A program made the position numbers and the translations under genes. Shown here piece by piece: positions 9,147 through 17,952 of a stretch of DNA of 64,000 bases. The stretch comes from CAYZIC01 sp964478335 (lineage in GTDB: Bacteria > Verrucomicrobiota > Kiritimatiellia > RFP12 > DVOR01). The notes under the pieces are model-generated. The model saw nothing but the letters and a program-made list of their open reading frames with translations, made no database searches and was not told where the DNA came from. Position 1 is the first letter of the stretch, and each line of letters starts with the position of its first letter. The stretch lies in NCBI GenBank assembly GCA_964478335.1, contig CAYZIC010000001.1, positions 1 to 64,000 on the forward strand. Direction: 5' to 3'.

Positions 9147-10187
9147 ATGATCATTACCGAAGTTGCAAAAATCCTTAATGGAACTATTCAAGGCGACGAA
9201 TCTCTCGAGATCCTTGCCATGGCAAGCCTCCTCGAAGCGCGCGAAGGCGATGTTTCGTTTCTCTCCAATTCCAAATATGCCAAGCAAATGACTGCCACTG
9301 CGGCCTCTGTAGTCTTGGTTACAGAGGACTTCACAGGAGAGACCTCGGCGAAAGCACTCATTCGCGTGTCCAACCCCGACAAGGCCTTTGCCTCCTTGGC
9401 GCCGATCTTTGGCCCCAAACCCGTCATTCGTGCGCCGGGTATTCACCCATCTGCCGTCATTGCCCCCTCCGCAACGATCGGGAAAAATGTCCACATCGGC
9501 GCATGCACGGTCATTGAAGCAGGTGCAACCATCGGTGACGACGCAATCATTGAGGCGCAAGTTTTCATTGGCCAAGATGTCAAAGTCGGTAACCGTTGCC
9601 ACATCTATCCTCAAGTGACCATTCGCGAAGGCTGCCTCATTGGCGATGAGACCATTCTTCACACGGGTGTCCGCATTGGATCCGATGGCTACGGCTACAC
9701 CGTCGAGCTGACCGAGCAAGGTCCCACCGTCGTCAAGGTGCCCCAGGTCGGAATCGTCGAGATCGGTAGGGGCGTTGAGATAGGCTCAAATACCTGCATC
9801 GACCGCGCACGCTTTGGCCGGACACGTATCGGCAACATGGTCAAGATCGACAACCTCGTGCAAATCGGCCACAATGTGCAAATTGCAGACCTCTGCGGCG
9901 TCATTGCACAAGCGGGTATCGCGGGAAGTGCCAAGATCGAGTCGGGCGTCATCATTTGGTCTCAAGCAGGCGTTTCGGGTCATTTAACCGTGCACGAACG
10001 CGCCCAAGTAGGTCCCAAATCTGGCGTTACCAGTGATGTGCCCGAGGGCGAATATGTGATCGGTTTGCCAGCAGTGTCCAAGCGTAAATTTGCCGAGAGT
10101 CTCATGATGCCTCGCCAAATCGACAAGCTCAAGAAAAAGCTCGCCGACCTCGAAGCACAAGTCAAAGCGCTGGAAAAAGACCTCTAA
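9147..10187 (+). CDS. lpxD: UDP-3-O-acylglucosamine N-acyltransferase
   Basis: This 347-residue enzyme adds the second 3-hydroxyacyl chain in lipid A synthesis. The N-terminal UDP-binding domain (DVSFLSNSKYAK near residue 33) is followed by many left-handed beta-helix hexapeptide repeats from about residue 100 to 310. The catalytic histidine fits His242 in QIGHNV. A short coiled tail (KKKLADLEAQVKALEK) closes the trimer. The ATG at 9147 is chosen because the protein begins MIITEVAKIL as in the family; an upstream in-frame start would add residues encoded inside the preceding gene. Its presence indicates a lipopolysaccharide outer membrane. Confidence 0.95.
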   Translation: MIITEVAKILNGTIQGDESLEILAMASLLEAREGDVSFLSNSKYAKQMTATAASVVLVTEDFTGETSAKALIRVSNPDKAFASLAPIFGPKPVIRAPGIHPSAVIAPSATIGKNVHIGACTVIEAGATIGDDAIIEAQVFIGQDVKVGNRCHIYPQVTIREGCLIGDETILHTGVRIGSDGYGYTVELTEQGPTVVKVPQVGIVEIGRGVEIGSNTCIDRARFGRTRIGNMVKIDNLVQIGHNVQIADLCGVIAQAGIAGSAKIESGVIIWSQAGVSGHLTVHERAQVGPKSGVTSDVPEGEYVIGLPAVSKRKFAESLMMPRQIDKLKKKLADLEAQVKALEKDL

Positions 10188-10211
10188 GCCAGCAACACAT
10201 CCAGGTGTAAG

Positions 10212-10334
10212 ATGTTTTTGATGACGCTCTATCGCCAATTCTTTCAAATCAAGCATCTGGGACTTCAGCGCTTTTTATTTTTCATCCTCACCTTGTGCCT
10301 CATCGGCCTGTGGGGATATTACTTTTGGAAGTAG
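10212..10334 (+). CDS. Small single-helix membrane peptide
   Basis: This is a 40-codon reading frame between lpxD and aroC. It starts with ATG (MFLMTLYRQ) and encodes a basic N-terminus, one hydrophobic helix (about residues 21-36) and an aromatic tail ending in YYFWK. Its stop lies 14 bp before the aroC start. Small inner-membrane peptides are common in such gaps, but this one has no recognised family and could be chance. Confidence 0.4.
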   Translation: MFLMTLYRQFFQIKHLGLQRFLFFILTLCLIGLWGYYFWK

Positions 10335-10348
10335 GAGTATCTGTAACA

Positions 10349-11494
10349 ATGGCTCTAACCTATCATACCGCAGGAGAATCGCACGGCCCTGCCCTGACGA
10401 TCATCCTGCAAGGCATGCCAGCAGGCATACCATTGACAGCCGAGATGATCAACCATGATCTCGCCCAACGCCAACTCAAAGCAGGCGCGGGTGCCCGCAT
10501 GGTCATTGAAACCGACCAAGTTGCCCTTCTTTCTGGCATCATGGCAGGTCAGACCACCGGTGCCCCAATTGCCATGACAATCACCAATCGTGACCACGCA
10601 GCCTGGCAAGGTAAAGCCGTTCTCGCCTACACCACCCCCCGCCCAGGACACGCCGATTGCGCGGCTGTCACCAAGTACCGCTACGACGATATTCGCCCCT
10701 CCTTAGAACGCGCCTCCGCCCGAGAAACGGCTTGTCGCGTCGCCATGGGCGCAATCTGCCGCGCCTACCTTGGTCTCTTTGGCATCGAGATCCGCACCTT
10801 TGTTGCCACGCTAGGAGATTGCGACTGTCCCACTGTCGCAGATCCGACCCAAGCCTGTGACTTTGCCGCAACATCCCCCATCAAAGCACCATCAGCCGAC
10901 CACCAAGATGCCTATCAAGCCGCCATCCTCGCTGCAAGACAAGCCGGTGAAACGCTCGGAGGCACGATCACGTGCGTTGCAACAGGACTTCCCACGGGAC
11001 TGGGCTCATTTACCTCGGCCGACAAACGCCTCGATGCCCGTCTAGCAGGCGCCCTCATCAGCATCCAAGCGATGAAAGGCGTTGAGATCGGCTCTGCCTT
11101 TGAGAATACCCGTCATCCAGGCTCACACGTGCATGATGCGATAACCCAAGACGGCCGCCCAACCAATCGATGCGGGGGCATTGAGGGGGGCATGTCTACA
11201 GGCGCACCCGTCATCTCAACCGTCGCTATGAAACCCATTCCGACGACATTAGTCAAACAAGAATCATTTGACCTGTCCACCCACCAGCCCGCCCAGACGA
11301 CCTATGAACGCTCCGATACCGCGCCCGTGCCACGCGCCTGCGTCGTCGTCGAATCCATGACGGCATTTGTTCTCGCCGATGCCCTCCTTGAGAAGCTTGG
11401 TGGAGACTCAATCATCGAGCAGCTCCCGCGCTTTAAGGCTCTTCCGACTATGCGCGATATTCATCTAGACCCTCAACCTAAGGTATTTTGGTGA
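10349..11494 (+). CDS. aroC: Chorismate synthase
   Basis: This 381-residue FMN-dependent enzyme converts EPSP to chorismate, the last common step of aromatic amino acid synthesis. Signatures seen are GESHGPAL at the N-terminus, RPGHADCAAVTKY followed by DDIRPSLERASARET near residues 105-130, and GGIEGGMSTGAPV near residue 280. The start at 10349 gives the family's usual opening (MALTYHTAGESHG) and follows GGAG at a proper distance; an upstream in-frame start would overlap the small peptide gene. The tatD gene begins 4 bp after the stop. Confidence 0.95.
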   Translation: MALTYHTAGESHGPALTIILQGMPAGIPLTAEMINHDLAQRQLKAGAGARMVIETDQVALLSGIMAGQTTGAPIAMTITNRDHAAWQGKAVLAYTTPRPGHADCAAVTKYRYDDIRPSLERASARETACRVAMGAICRAYLGLFGIEIRTFVATLGDCDCPTVADPTQACDFAATSPIKAPSADHQDAYQAAILAARQAGETLGGTITCVATGLPTGLGSFTSADKRLDARLAGALISIQAMKGVEIGSAFENTRHPGSHVHDAITQDGRPTNRCGGIEGGMSTGAPVISTVAMKPIPTTLVKQESFDLSTHQPAQTTYERSDTAPVPRACVVVESMTAFVLADALLEKLGGDSIIEQLPRFKALPTMRDIHLDPQPKVFW

Positions 11495-11498
11495 AGCT

Positions 11499-12284
11499 AT
11501 GTTTGACGCACACTGCCATTTAGACGATCCGACCCTTGCGCCTTTTGCTCAAAGGCTCATCCAGCAAGCGAGTCATCTCAAAGGCATGATTAATTGCTCC
11601 GTCAAACCCGAAACCTGGGGTCTCTCCCTACCCGATGCCCCCTTTCCCATCATTCGCGCAATTGGCTTTCACCCCTGGTACAGCTGTGAAACCACCCCCG
11701 AGCAATGGACTCTGCTCCGCCAGACCCTCACAGCCAACCCACAGTACTGGATTGGCGAGATTGGACTAGATGCGACCCAGCAAGCCCCTGATGACATCGA
11801 CTGCATGATAGACTGCTATCAAGCCCAACTCGATCTCGCAGCCGAGCTCAAGCGCCCCATCGTCCTCCATGGCGCACACATGTGGCAAAAACTCTTTAAC
11901 CTAGCCAATGACTATGCCGACAAAATTCCAGCAATCGTTGTTCATGGAGTTGGCTTTCATCCCCAAATATTAGCCCACCCCCTCCTCCAGCGCGATACGA
12001 TCTTTCTCTCAATCAATGGAGCCGTCTCCTGGCACAATCGTCACCGCACCCAAGATCTCGCAATCATGGTCTCAGACGACAAGCTCCTCATTGAGACCGA
12101 CTCGCCGGGATTTTTCCCACAAGGAGGCGATCCCCTCACCCTGGGCAGACCTGAGCTCCTCAATCAATCAAGTAACTTGCTCTCCATTGCCAAAACCATT
12201 GCAACCTTACGCAACACCGACTGGCAAACCATCGAAGCACTCACCGACCGTAATGCCCAGCGGCTACTCGATCTCGCCAAGTAA
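11499..12284 (+). CDS. TatD-family metal-dependent hydrolase
   Basis: This 261-residue TIM-barrel hydrolase belongs to the TatD DNase-like family. Metal ligands are seen in DAHCHLD at the N-terminus, the glutamate in GEIGLD near residue 87, histidines in VLHGAH and VVHGVG, and the aspartate in ETDSPGFFP near residue 200. The GFHPW motif is also present. Family members have been described as 3'-5' exonucleases or D-aminoacyl-tRNA deacylases, so the exact substrate is open. It is coupled closely to aroC and is the last plus-strand gene before a 1.3-kb gene-poor stretch. Confidence 0.85.
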   Translation: MFDAHCHLDDPTLAPFAQRLIQQASHLKGMINCSVKPETWGLSLPDAPFPIIRAIGFHPWYSCETTPEQWTLLRQTLTANPQYWIGEIGLDATQQAPDDIDCMIDCYQAQLDLAAELKRPIVLHGAHMWQKLFNLANDYADKIPAIVVHGVGFHPQILAHPLLQRDTIFLSINGAVSWHNRHRTQDLAIMVSDDKLLIETDSPGFFPQGGDPLTLGRPELLNQSSNLLSIAKTIATLRNTDWQTIEALTDRNAQRLLDLAK

Positions 12285-12460
12285 AGCGAGAGGCGAATCA
12301 CCGTTTTGAGGTGGGGCTGCTCCGAAGATGGCCAGCCAGAGGGACGTGGGAGGGCTGATGTGGATGGCCGGGTGCAGTGGTACCAAACGCCACGTAAGTA
12401 AATAAACCATTGATTAAATAGGCAGCGGCATATAATATCCACAAAAACAATAAAGTTCGC

Positions 12461-12489
12461 TTGACATTTTTTGTCTAATTTGCTATAGT
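12461..12489 (+). promoter_or_regulatory. Strong promoter of tRNA-Thr
   Basis: A perfect TTGACA (12461-12466) is followed after 17 bp by TATAGT (12484-12489). The predicted start site lies 6-8 bp further on, just ahead of the tRNA 5' end at 12504. Confidence 0.85.
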
Positions 12490-12503
12490 AACCCCGTTTT
12501 CAA

Positions 12504-12579
12504 GCCGGTTTAGCTCAGTTGGTAGAGCAGCTGATTTGTAATCAGCAGGTCGTGGGTTCAAGTCCCTCTGCCGGCTCCA
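12504..12579 (+). tRNA. tRNA-Thr (anticodon TGT)
   Basis: A 76-nt cloverleaf with encoded CCA can be folded: acceptor GCCGGTT pairing with TGCCGGC, D-arm GCTC/GAGC, anticodon stem GCTGA/TCAGC around the loop TTTGTAA, and T-loop TTCAAGT. The anticodon TGT reads ACA/ACG threonine codons. Two U-U oppositions are odd: position 7 with 66, and 50 with 64 in the T stem. They are tolerable, but worth checking as sequence errors. The promoter and terminator on either side show that it is transcribed alone. Confidence 0.93.
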
Positions 12580-12585
12580 GTTTAT

Positions 12586-12622
12586 ATCCCTCATAGGTCA
12601 ATGACTTATGGGGGATTTTTTT
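12586..12622 (+). terminator. Rho-independent terminator of tRNA-Thr
   Basis: A hairpin begins ATCCC-T-CATA and returns TATG-GGGGAT, enclosing GTCA/TGAC, and is followed by a run of T. It starts 7 nt after the tRNA. Confidence 0.8.
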
Positions 12623-12863
12623 GCGCCTTGGTGGTGGGGCAATTTGACGAAATTGGTGCGTTTTGACGCTGAAAACGGCTATTTAGCCCCGTATGTCTCT
12701 TGTTCTACTTTAATGACTAAGCGGCGCAATCGCTAGGATTTGGGGTTTGGGATTTGGGGAGACTGTTGCATCCACTCCCCGCCTCTGCGTTATACCTGAT
12801 TACGACTTGGTGCCATGAGGAGGCTCTGCCTCCAGGAAGAGTCGCTACGCTCCTACTTTTTCT

Positions 12864-12899
12864 ACTTCCGATCCTCTATAATCGTACAAGAACCGAAAA
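12864..12899 (+). repeat. Dispersed IS-end-like repeat, copy A
   Basis: This reads acttccgatc, a divergent middle, then acaagaaccgaaaa. It matches copy B at 13291-13326 in both arms and the GAGCC-ending copies near 37.3-37.9 kb. All copies have the same orientation. It is probably a remnant of an ISL3-type right end. Confidence 0.5.
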
Positions 12900-13290
12900 T
12901 CAGGCTTGAGAGATTACCTAAGGGGCGAGTCAAAGGTCAGCAGACTCTCAAATCGAGGGTAAGGCAAGGTTTATTTGCGTCCCTAAAGGAGGCTGCGTCA
13001 TCTAGTTCGAGTCTAGATTGCGAGTGCGAGTGATGAGGACTTGCCTCATGCTCCGCTTATTTACCCACGCCCTGCTTATTGAGCCCCATACCCCGCTAGC
13101 GGTCTGCGACGGAGCGGCTACGCCTCTAGATTGTGGGATTTGGGATTCAGTCACTGATAGCGGCCTGTGGCCTTAGAGGCTCCCGCAGGTCGCTTGTGGA
13201 GGATTCCCCAATCTCCAAATTCTAAACCCTACCCCCCGTAGAGATGACCTTGGTCCTCGCCACGACAGTTGCGATACTCCAACCTTTTAT

Positions 13291-13326
13291 ACTTCCGACC
13301 AATTAAAATTAAACAAGAGTCGAAAA
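13291..13326 (+). repeat. Dispersed IS-end-like repeat, copy B
   Basis: This reads acttccgacc, aattaaaatt, aaacaagagtcgaaaa. The core ATTAAAATTAAACAAGAG is identical to copy C at 37274-37301. Confidence 0.65.
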
Positions 13327-13492
13327 GGTTCAAGAAATATGCCCAAAAGTTACACTTCCCAACTTTTACACTGGGTCTATGGTTCATTTTAAGCGTTCAA
13401 GAATGCGTTATCTCATTGATAAAACGCGTCCACCCTTCTAATTATTAAGTTTCCTTATCTTTTTCCTTGCGTTTTTGTTTAACTGTGATAAC

Positions 13493-13569
13493 ATACGCCT
13501 CGTTTTTGAGATTCTTTCTGGATTGATCAAATAGCAAGGCCTGATTTGGCTGAGTCTAGGCGTATTTTT
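13493..13569 (+). promoter_or_regulatory. Leader inverted repeat before the radical SAM/ECF operon
   Basis: ATACGCCT (13493-13500) is perfectly complementary to AGGCGTAT (13558-13565), which is followed at once by a T run (13565-13569). The start codon of the operon lies 45 bp further on. The 57-nt enclosed region could fold into a leader RNA with a terminator-like closing stem, or the repeat could be an operator pair. No known riboswitch class is recognised. A possible promoter (TTGCGT, then TAACAT ending at 13494) lies so close that only part of the repeat would be transcribed from it. Confidence 0.35.
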
Positions 13570-13613
13570 CGTTTGTCGCTATCATCAAAATCTCATCACA
13601 AATAAGGATTGTT

Positions 13614-15047
13614 ATGTATACACAGTTTGAGTTTCCAACCGACCGCACTGGCTTATTGTCCAAACTAACAGAGCGTAGTGCAATGCCTCACGGAGACATG
13701 ATGTCGATGATGATGTCTAAGCAAGAAGTCGACACACAGGGGGTGTGGTGCAAGACGCAGCCTAGCTCAAATGGGATGATGCTTTATATCCATATTCCTT
13801 TTTGTGTGAGTCGGTGTGCATTTTGTGGATTTTATGCGCATAGCACGTCCGATGAGAGTCGCTTGGCTTATATTGATCTCTTGATCAAGGAGCTCCAGCA
13901 GGAGGCCGATCGTGGTGTCTACACGGCTCGTCCGATTGATGTGGTTTACTTTGGTGGTGGCACGCCGACGACGTTGTCAGGGGATGAGTTTCGCCGGTTG
14001 ATCGGCTTTATCTACACGCACTTTACTATTGCATCAGATGTGGAATTCACTGTTGAGGGGAGGATCTTTGGCTTTGATGATGATCAGGTGCGTGCATGCG
14101 TGGAGTCTGGTGCGACACGATTCTCTTTTGGTATTCAAACGTTTGACACAGTGCTTCGTCAGAGCTTGGGTCGTCGTAATTCTCGTGAGGAGCTGATATC
14201 ACGCTTGCATCGCATCAAGGATATCTGTGGCGACAAGGTGGCGCTCGTAGCGGATCTCATCTATGGTTTACCAGGTCAGACACAATCGGATTGGATGGAA
14301 AACCTGCGCACGGTGCGTGACGATGTGCCGCTTGATGGGGTGGATCTCTATCGCTTGAAACTTTTCCCTGGCTTGCCGATAACCAAGCGAATGGAGCGTG
14401 AGGGAGCTTGGTCTGAAGAGGAGCTGATCTTGCGTCATAGTGAGGCATGTGACTATCTGCAGGGCGCCAATTGGCGACAGCTCTCCTGCACCCACTGGGG
14501 GCGCAATTCACTTGAGCGCAATCGTTACAATCAGTGGGCTAAGACAGATATCGACCTCATCCCCTTTGGCTGTGGAGCAGGTGGTGCAATTGGCGAGAGC
14601 TCTTTTATGCAGACGAGCAACATCGACAAGTATAAGGAGATGGTCAATGCAGGTCTTAAGCCTTTGCAGATGGTGATGCCTAAGATGCCCTATCATGCGC
14701 AAAAGGCTCGCGTCGTGGATCAAATGGAGCGCGGCTACTTTGTGCCCTCGACCAGTCCTGATGTCGACTTTGCGCCGCTATTTGACAATTGGCAAGCTGC
14801 GGGGCTGTGCACGGCTGATGGTGATGATCGATTTCGATTGACTCGGTTGGGTGAATGCTATCAAGTGAAGCTCTCCTCAATGCTGACGGGTTATATTTTT
14901 GCTGGTGCAGCTGGGATGGGGGGAGTAGGTAGCATGATGGGTATAGGGGGTAAGACACCCGACAGCCCAGCAACACAGGGCAAGGGCTTGATGGAGCTCT
15001 TTGCACAGATGGCATCTGGTAAAGAAACGCCCAAGATGGGAGAGTAG
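13614..15047 (+). CDS. HutW/ChuW-like radical SAM enzyme (anaerobic haem degradation family)
   Basis: This 477-residue enzyme belongs to the HemN-like radical SAM superfamily. The [4Fe-4S]/SAM site is CVSRCAFC (Cys64, Cys68, Cys71), followed by VVYFGGGTPTTL near residue 104 and FSFGIQTFD near residue 182. The N-terminal segment before the cluster (an aromatic stretch, then SAMPHGDM) and the long C-terminal half resemble HutW/ChuW rather than HemN/HemW. ChuW is known to open haem anaerobically to a linear tetrapyrrole with flavodoxin-type electrons. The operon adds an ECF transporter and a flavodoxin, which fits. The N- and C-termini are unusually Met/Gly-rich. A HemW-like role cannot be excluded. 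Confidence 0.72.
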   Translation: MYTQFEFPTDRTGLLSKLTERSAMPHGDMMSMMMSKQEVDTQGVWCKTQPSSNGMMLYIHIPFCVSRCAFCGFYAHSTSDESRLAYIDLLIKELQQEADRGVYTARPIDVVYFGGGTPTTLSGDEFRRLIGFIYTHFTIASDVEFTVEGRIFGFDDDQVRACVESGATRFSFGIQTFDTVLRQSLGRRNSREELISRLHRIKDICGDKVALVADLIYGLPGQTQSDWMENLRTVRDDVPLDGVDLYRLKLFPGLPITKRMEREGAWSEEELILRHSEACDYLQGANWRQLSCTHWGRNSLERNRYNQWAKTDIDLIPFGCGAGGAIGESSFMQTSNIDKYKEMVNAGLKPLQMVMPKMPYHAQKARVVDQMERGYFVPSTSPDVDFAPLFDNWQAAGLCTADGDDRFRLTRLGECYQVKLSSMLTGYIFAGAAGMGGVGSMMGIGGKTPDSPATQGKGLMELFAQMASGKETPKMGE

Positions 15048-15051
15048 GCTT

Positions 15052-15603
15052 ATGCAGGATCGACCCTTTTATTGGCAAACAGAAGAGCTCATCGTGATTG
15101 GGCTTTTTACCGCACTGAGCAAGGTGTCGTCTCTAATTATTTCCTTGCTGGGAGGAGGGCCAAATCCCATTACTTTGATGCTTAAGAATGGTATCGCCAC
15201 GGCACTTTTGATTGTGATGGTGGCGCGAGTCTGTAAGTTTGGCACATTGGCTCTGTATACGCTCGTGGGTCAGATGATCACCTTTTTGATTGCGGGGGGC
15301 TCGTTGATTAGCCTTTTGCCAGGCTTTCTCTTGGGTGCGATCATCAGCGATGGTCTGATTGCAATCATGGGAGGCTACACCAAGATGCGAGCTGTGGTCT
15401 GTGGGGTACTCTTTTACGACTTGTTTGGTCGCATGCTATCGCTCTCTTTCTCCTATTTGACGGTGCGTGAAAATCCTGCGCTCTTTATCTTTGGGGCGGC
15501 CGTGGTGCTTTTGGGTTATTTAGGGTGTCTCTTTATTGGTGTGCCCTGTGGTGTTAAGTTTGTAAAGGAGCTCCGCCATGCCGGAATTATTCGAGAGATT
15601 TAA
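15052..15603 (+). CDS. ECF-transporter substrate-binding (S) component
   Basis: This encodes a 183-residue, highly hydrophobic protein with about six membrane helices. The pattern GGPNP near residue 35, a Lys-Phe-Gly turn near residue 63 and SDGLIAIMGGYTKM near residue 100 resemble the MptD/Trep_Strep group of putative ECF S components. It would bind the transported molecule. Gene context points to haem or a related tetrapyrrole, but this is inference. The start at 15052 (MQDRPFYW) follows GGAGAGTAGG; an earlier in-frame start would lie inside the radical SAM gene. Its 3' end overlaps ecfT by 26 bp. Confidence 0.72.
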   Translation: MQDRPFYWQTEELIVIGLFTALSKVSSLIISLLGGGPNPITLMLKNGIATALLIVMVARVCKFGTLALYTLVGQMITFLIAGGSLISLLPGFLLGAIISDGLIAIMGGYTKMRAVVCGVLFYDLFGRMLSLSFSYLTVRENPALFIFGAAVVLLGYLGCLFIGVPCGVKFVKELRHAGIIREI

Positions 15604-16471
15604 CTCAAATAGACAGCCTACGAGCGATCGCTTTGACATCCGCACGCGCATCTTGATCTCGTTGATTGTTGCAGCGACAGGGATTTACTTAAGTGCGACA
15701 GGACCGCTACTTGTGATGGTTGTAGCGACTTCACTCTATGTCCTTGCGACACGTCGATATAAGGTCATTTTCATGACTTATGTGGGCATTACTTGTATGA
15801 TTGCAGTCTCGATGGCAATTATTTTAATCTCATTTAAATTGGCTGAGATAGCCTTTGATGGTACGCCAACTGCGCAGACTGTGGCGATCTTTAAGCAGGT
15901 GCTAGTAGACAACTATCATACGCCATTTATTCGTATGATTCCCTCGGTTAACGTGATGCTTGCTATTAGCTTAAACTTCCAAGTACAACGTTTTGTTAAT
16001 GCGATGAAGAGCGTCCGCTTTCCGCGAGTAATCTTTTTGCCGTTGACAGTATTTTGTCGCTTTATCCCCGAATTTGTCTTAAATATCCGTCAATTGCGCG
16101 ATGCGGTGATGATGCGAGGGTTTGCGCTAACGATCCAATTTGCCGTGCTCCACCCTATTCAGACACTGCGCTTGACAGCGATCCCTTTGTCGATGCGCAC
16201 ACTGCGCATGGCTGACAATCTGGCCATGGCAGCTGAGATGAAGCGTATTGGCTACACCCGCCAACCCACGCATTATAATGAATTATACTTCAGCAAGTTT
16301 GATTTTGGCATGCTTGCTTTGACGCTGATCATCGCCACCAGTGCGATACTCTGGCAAAACACCTATCCCAAGGGTGTCGGTTATGGACCTGGAGGTATGA
16401 TGTCGATGAAACCGCCCGTAGCAGCACAGCAGACGCCTGAAGCCACTCCCAAGACTGGAGAAAATCAATGA
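15578..16471 (+). CDS. ECF-transporter transmembrane (T) component
   Basis: This 297-residue membrane protein should couple the ATPase to the S component. It has four to five hydrophobic segments. The typical cytosolic coupling region lies near residues 175-225: an Arg-rich segment with MRGFAL, then MRTLRMADNLAMAAEMKRIGY, which holds the family's A-R/K-G-type coupling helices. The C-terminus is a Pro/Met-rich tail beginning GPGGMMSMK. It overlaps both neighbours, the fused ATPase by 4 bp, a strong sign of one operon and one complex. Confidence 0.82.
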   Translation: MPELFERFNSNRQPTSDRFDIRTRILISLIVAATGIYLSATGPLLVMVVATSLYVLATRRYKVIFMTYVGITCMIAVSMAIILISFKLAEIAFDGTPTAQTVAIFKQVLVDNYHTPFIRMIPSVNVMLAISLNFQVQRFVNAMKSVRFPRVIFLPLTVFCRFIPEFVLNIRQLRDAVMMRGFALTIQFAVLHPIQTLRLTAIPLSMRTLRMADNLAMAAEMKRIGYTRQPTHYNELYFSKFDFGMLALTLIIATSAILWQNTYPKGVGYGPGGMMSMKPPVAAQQTPEATPKTGENQ

Positions 16472-17952
16472 GCACTGTCAACGAGGCCCCCAAGATGTCC
16501 CATATCGATACTGCGACTACGTCGATAGATGCGGTGTGTGCAAAGCATCTGGGGTACAACTATCCCTTTCAATCAGAGCCAGCATTGTACGATCTAAGCT
16601 TTTCGCTGCGCCGTGGCGAAGCGATGCTGATTACAGGCCCCAGTGGATGTGGCAAAACAACGCTCTTGCGAATCCTTAATGGGCTTATCCCTAACCATTT
16701 TAAGGGTACGGTCACTGGTGAGCTAACCGTCGCTGGGATGACCTATCCAACGCCCTTGGCAGAGGTCTCTGAGCACGTAGGCACAGTCTTGCAGAATCCA
16801 GATGAGCAATTCATGGCGACGACCATCGAGGAAGAGGTCGCACTCGCACTCGAGTGGCAATGCGTCTCTCATGATGTCATGCATCAGCGTGTTGGAGAAG
16901 CGTTGCGAATCCTCAACCTCTCTGACATTGCTACGCGCTCGGTCTTTAACCTCTCCCAAGGCGAAAAGCAAAAGTGCATCATCGCATCAGTCATCGCCGC
17001 CTCTGCTGATATCGTCGTGATGGATGAGCCTACCGCCAATCTCTCGCCTGATGCTACGGTATCTCTTGCAGAGATTTGCCTCGCCCTTAAGCAACGTGGT
17101 GTGACGCTGGTCATTGTCGATCACCGGCTCTATTGGCTCCGTGGGATTCTTGACAAGCTACTCGTGCTCTCAGAGGGGCGACAAGTCTACTATGCGGATC
17201 GCACCGATGGCATCGATCCGCTCGATCGACTCAATGGCTGTGGCGCACTTGCTCAGTGGGGGTTACGCCGCACCGATGTCAAGCGGCTCTCTTTCCCCGC
17301 TTGCTCTGAGGCGCAAGCCTTTGCGATTGATGTCACAGGTTTAACCTTTACCTATCCACGTGGCGACACCATTTTTAACAACTTTAGCACCCATATCCCA
17401 AGTGGCGCAGTAACTGCGATTGTCGGCGAAAATGGTGCTGGTAAGACTACCTTTGCCAGACTCCTCTGTGGACTCAACAAGGTCAAGACTGGGGCTATCC
17501 TCTTTAAGGGAGAAAAGCTCACCCCAAAGGTAAACCGCATGCGAACCGCCTTTGTCATGCAGCAGATGGAAGTCCAGCTCTACATGCGCACCGTCTGTGA
17601 AGAGCTCACGCACTCAGCCACTCACAAAAGTGCCGATGATGATCGTGATGCGCGAGTTGCCCATTGGATGGACGTTTTTCAAATTGCCCACCTCGCCCAG
17701 AGGCATCCTCACTCCTTATCGGGAGGCGAAAAGCAACGCCTCGTCATCGCCTGTGCCTTGATGAAACAACCTGAGCTCCTCATCTTGGACGAACCGACCA
17801 GTGGACTAGATGGACGCAATATGCACATTATTGCAGACCAATTAAAAGCATTTTCTCAAGCAGGAGGCGCGATCCTCCTTATCACACACGACCTTGAGCT
17901 CCTCGAGCTCATCGCTGATTATCAACTCGTTATCGAAGGAAAGCACAAATGA
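16468..17952 (+). CDS. ECF-transporter double ATPase (fused A-A')
   Basis: This 494-residue protein carries two ABC ATPase domains in one chain. Domain 1 has Walker A GPSGCGKTT near residue 57, signature LSQGE near 162 and VVMDEPTANL. Domain 2 has GENGAGKTT near residue 320, LSGGE near 417 and LILDEPTSGLD. Both look catalytically intact. It should power the S and T components. Overlap by 4 bp with ecfT and with the flavodoxin gene shows tight coupling. The fused layout is common in ECF modules that serve one dedicated S component. Confidence 0.92.
   Translation: MSTVNEAPKMSHIDTATTSIDAVCAKHLGYNYPFQSEPALYDLSFSLRRGEAMLITGPSGCGKTTLLRILNGLIPNHFKGTVTGELTVAGMTYPTPLAEVSEHVGTVLQNPDEQFMATTIEEEVALALEWQCVSHDVMHQRVGEALRILNLSDIATRSVFNLSQGEKQKCIIASVIAASADIVVMDEPTANLSPDATVSLAEICLALKQRGVTLVIVDHRLYWLRGILDKLLVLSEGRQVYYADRTDGIDPLDRLNGCGALAQWGLRRTDVKRLSFPACSEAQAFAIDVTGLTFTYPRGDTIFNNFSTHIPSGAVTAIVGENGAGKTTFARLLCGLNKVKTGAILFKGEKLTPKVNRMRTAFVMQQMEVQLYMRTVCEELTHSATHKSADDDRDARVAHWMDVFQIAHLAQRHPHSLSGGEKQRLVIACALMKQPELLILDEPTSGLDGRNMHIIADQLKAFSQAGGAILLITHDLELLELIADYQLVIEGKHK

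Larger units (their letters stand above)
12623..13613. other. Gene-poor stretch with repeat debris
   Basis: I see no credible gene in these 990 bp. They hold short GC-rich palindromes (GGAGGC-TCT-GCCTCC at 12819-12833; CCGCTAGCGG at 13093-13102), two copies of a dispersed IS-end-like repeat (12864-12899 and 13291-13326), and the leader of the radical SAM operon. A 72-codon frame at 12815-13033 overlaps the repeats and has an unlikely composition. The stretch looks like decayed mobile-element sequence. Confidence 0.6.

Noticed and set aside
12815..13033. A 72-codon plus-strand reading frame in the gap after tRNA-Thr
   Set aside because: It runs through repeat debris and a palindrome, has a random-looking basic and serine-rich product and no convincing ribosome binding site.
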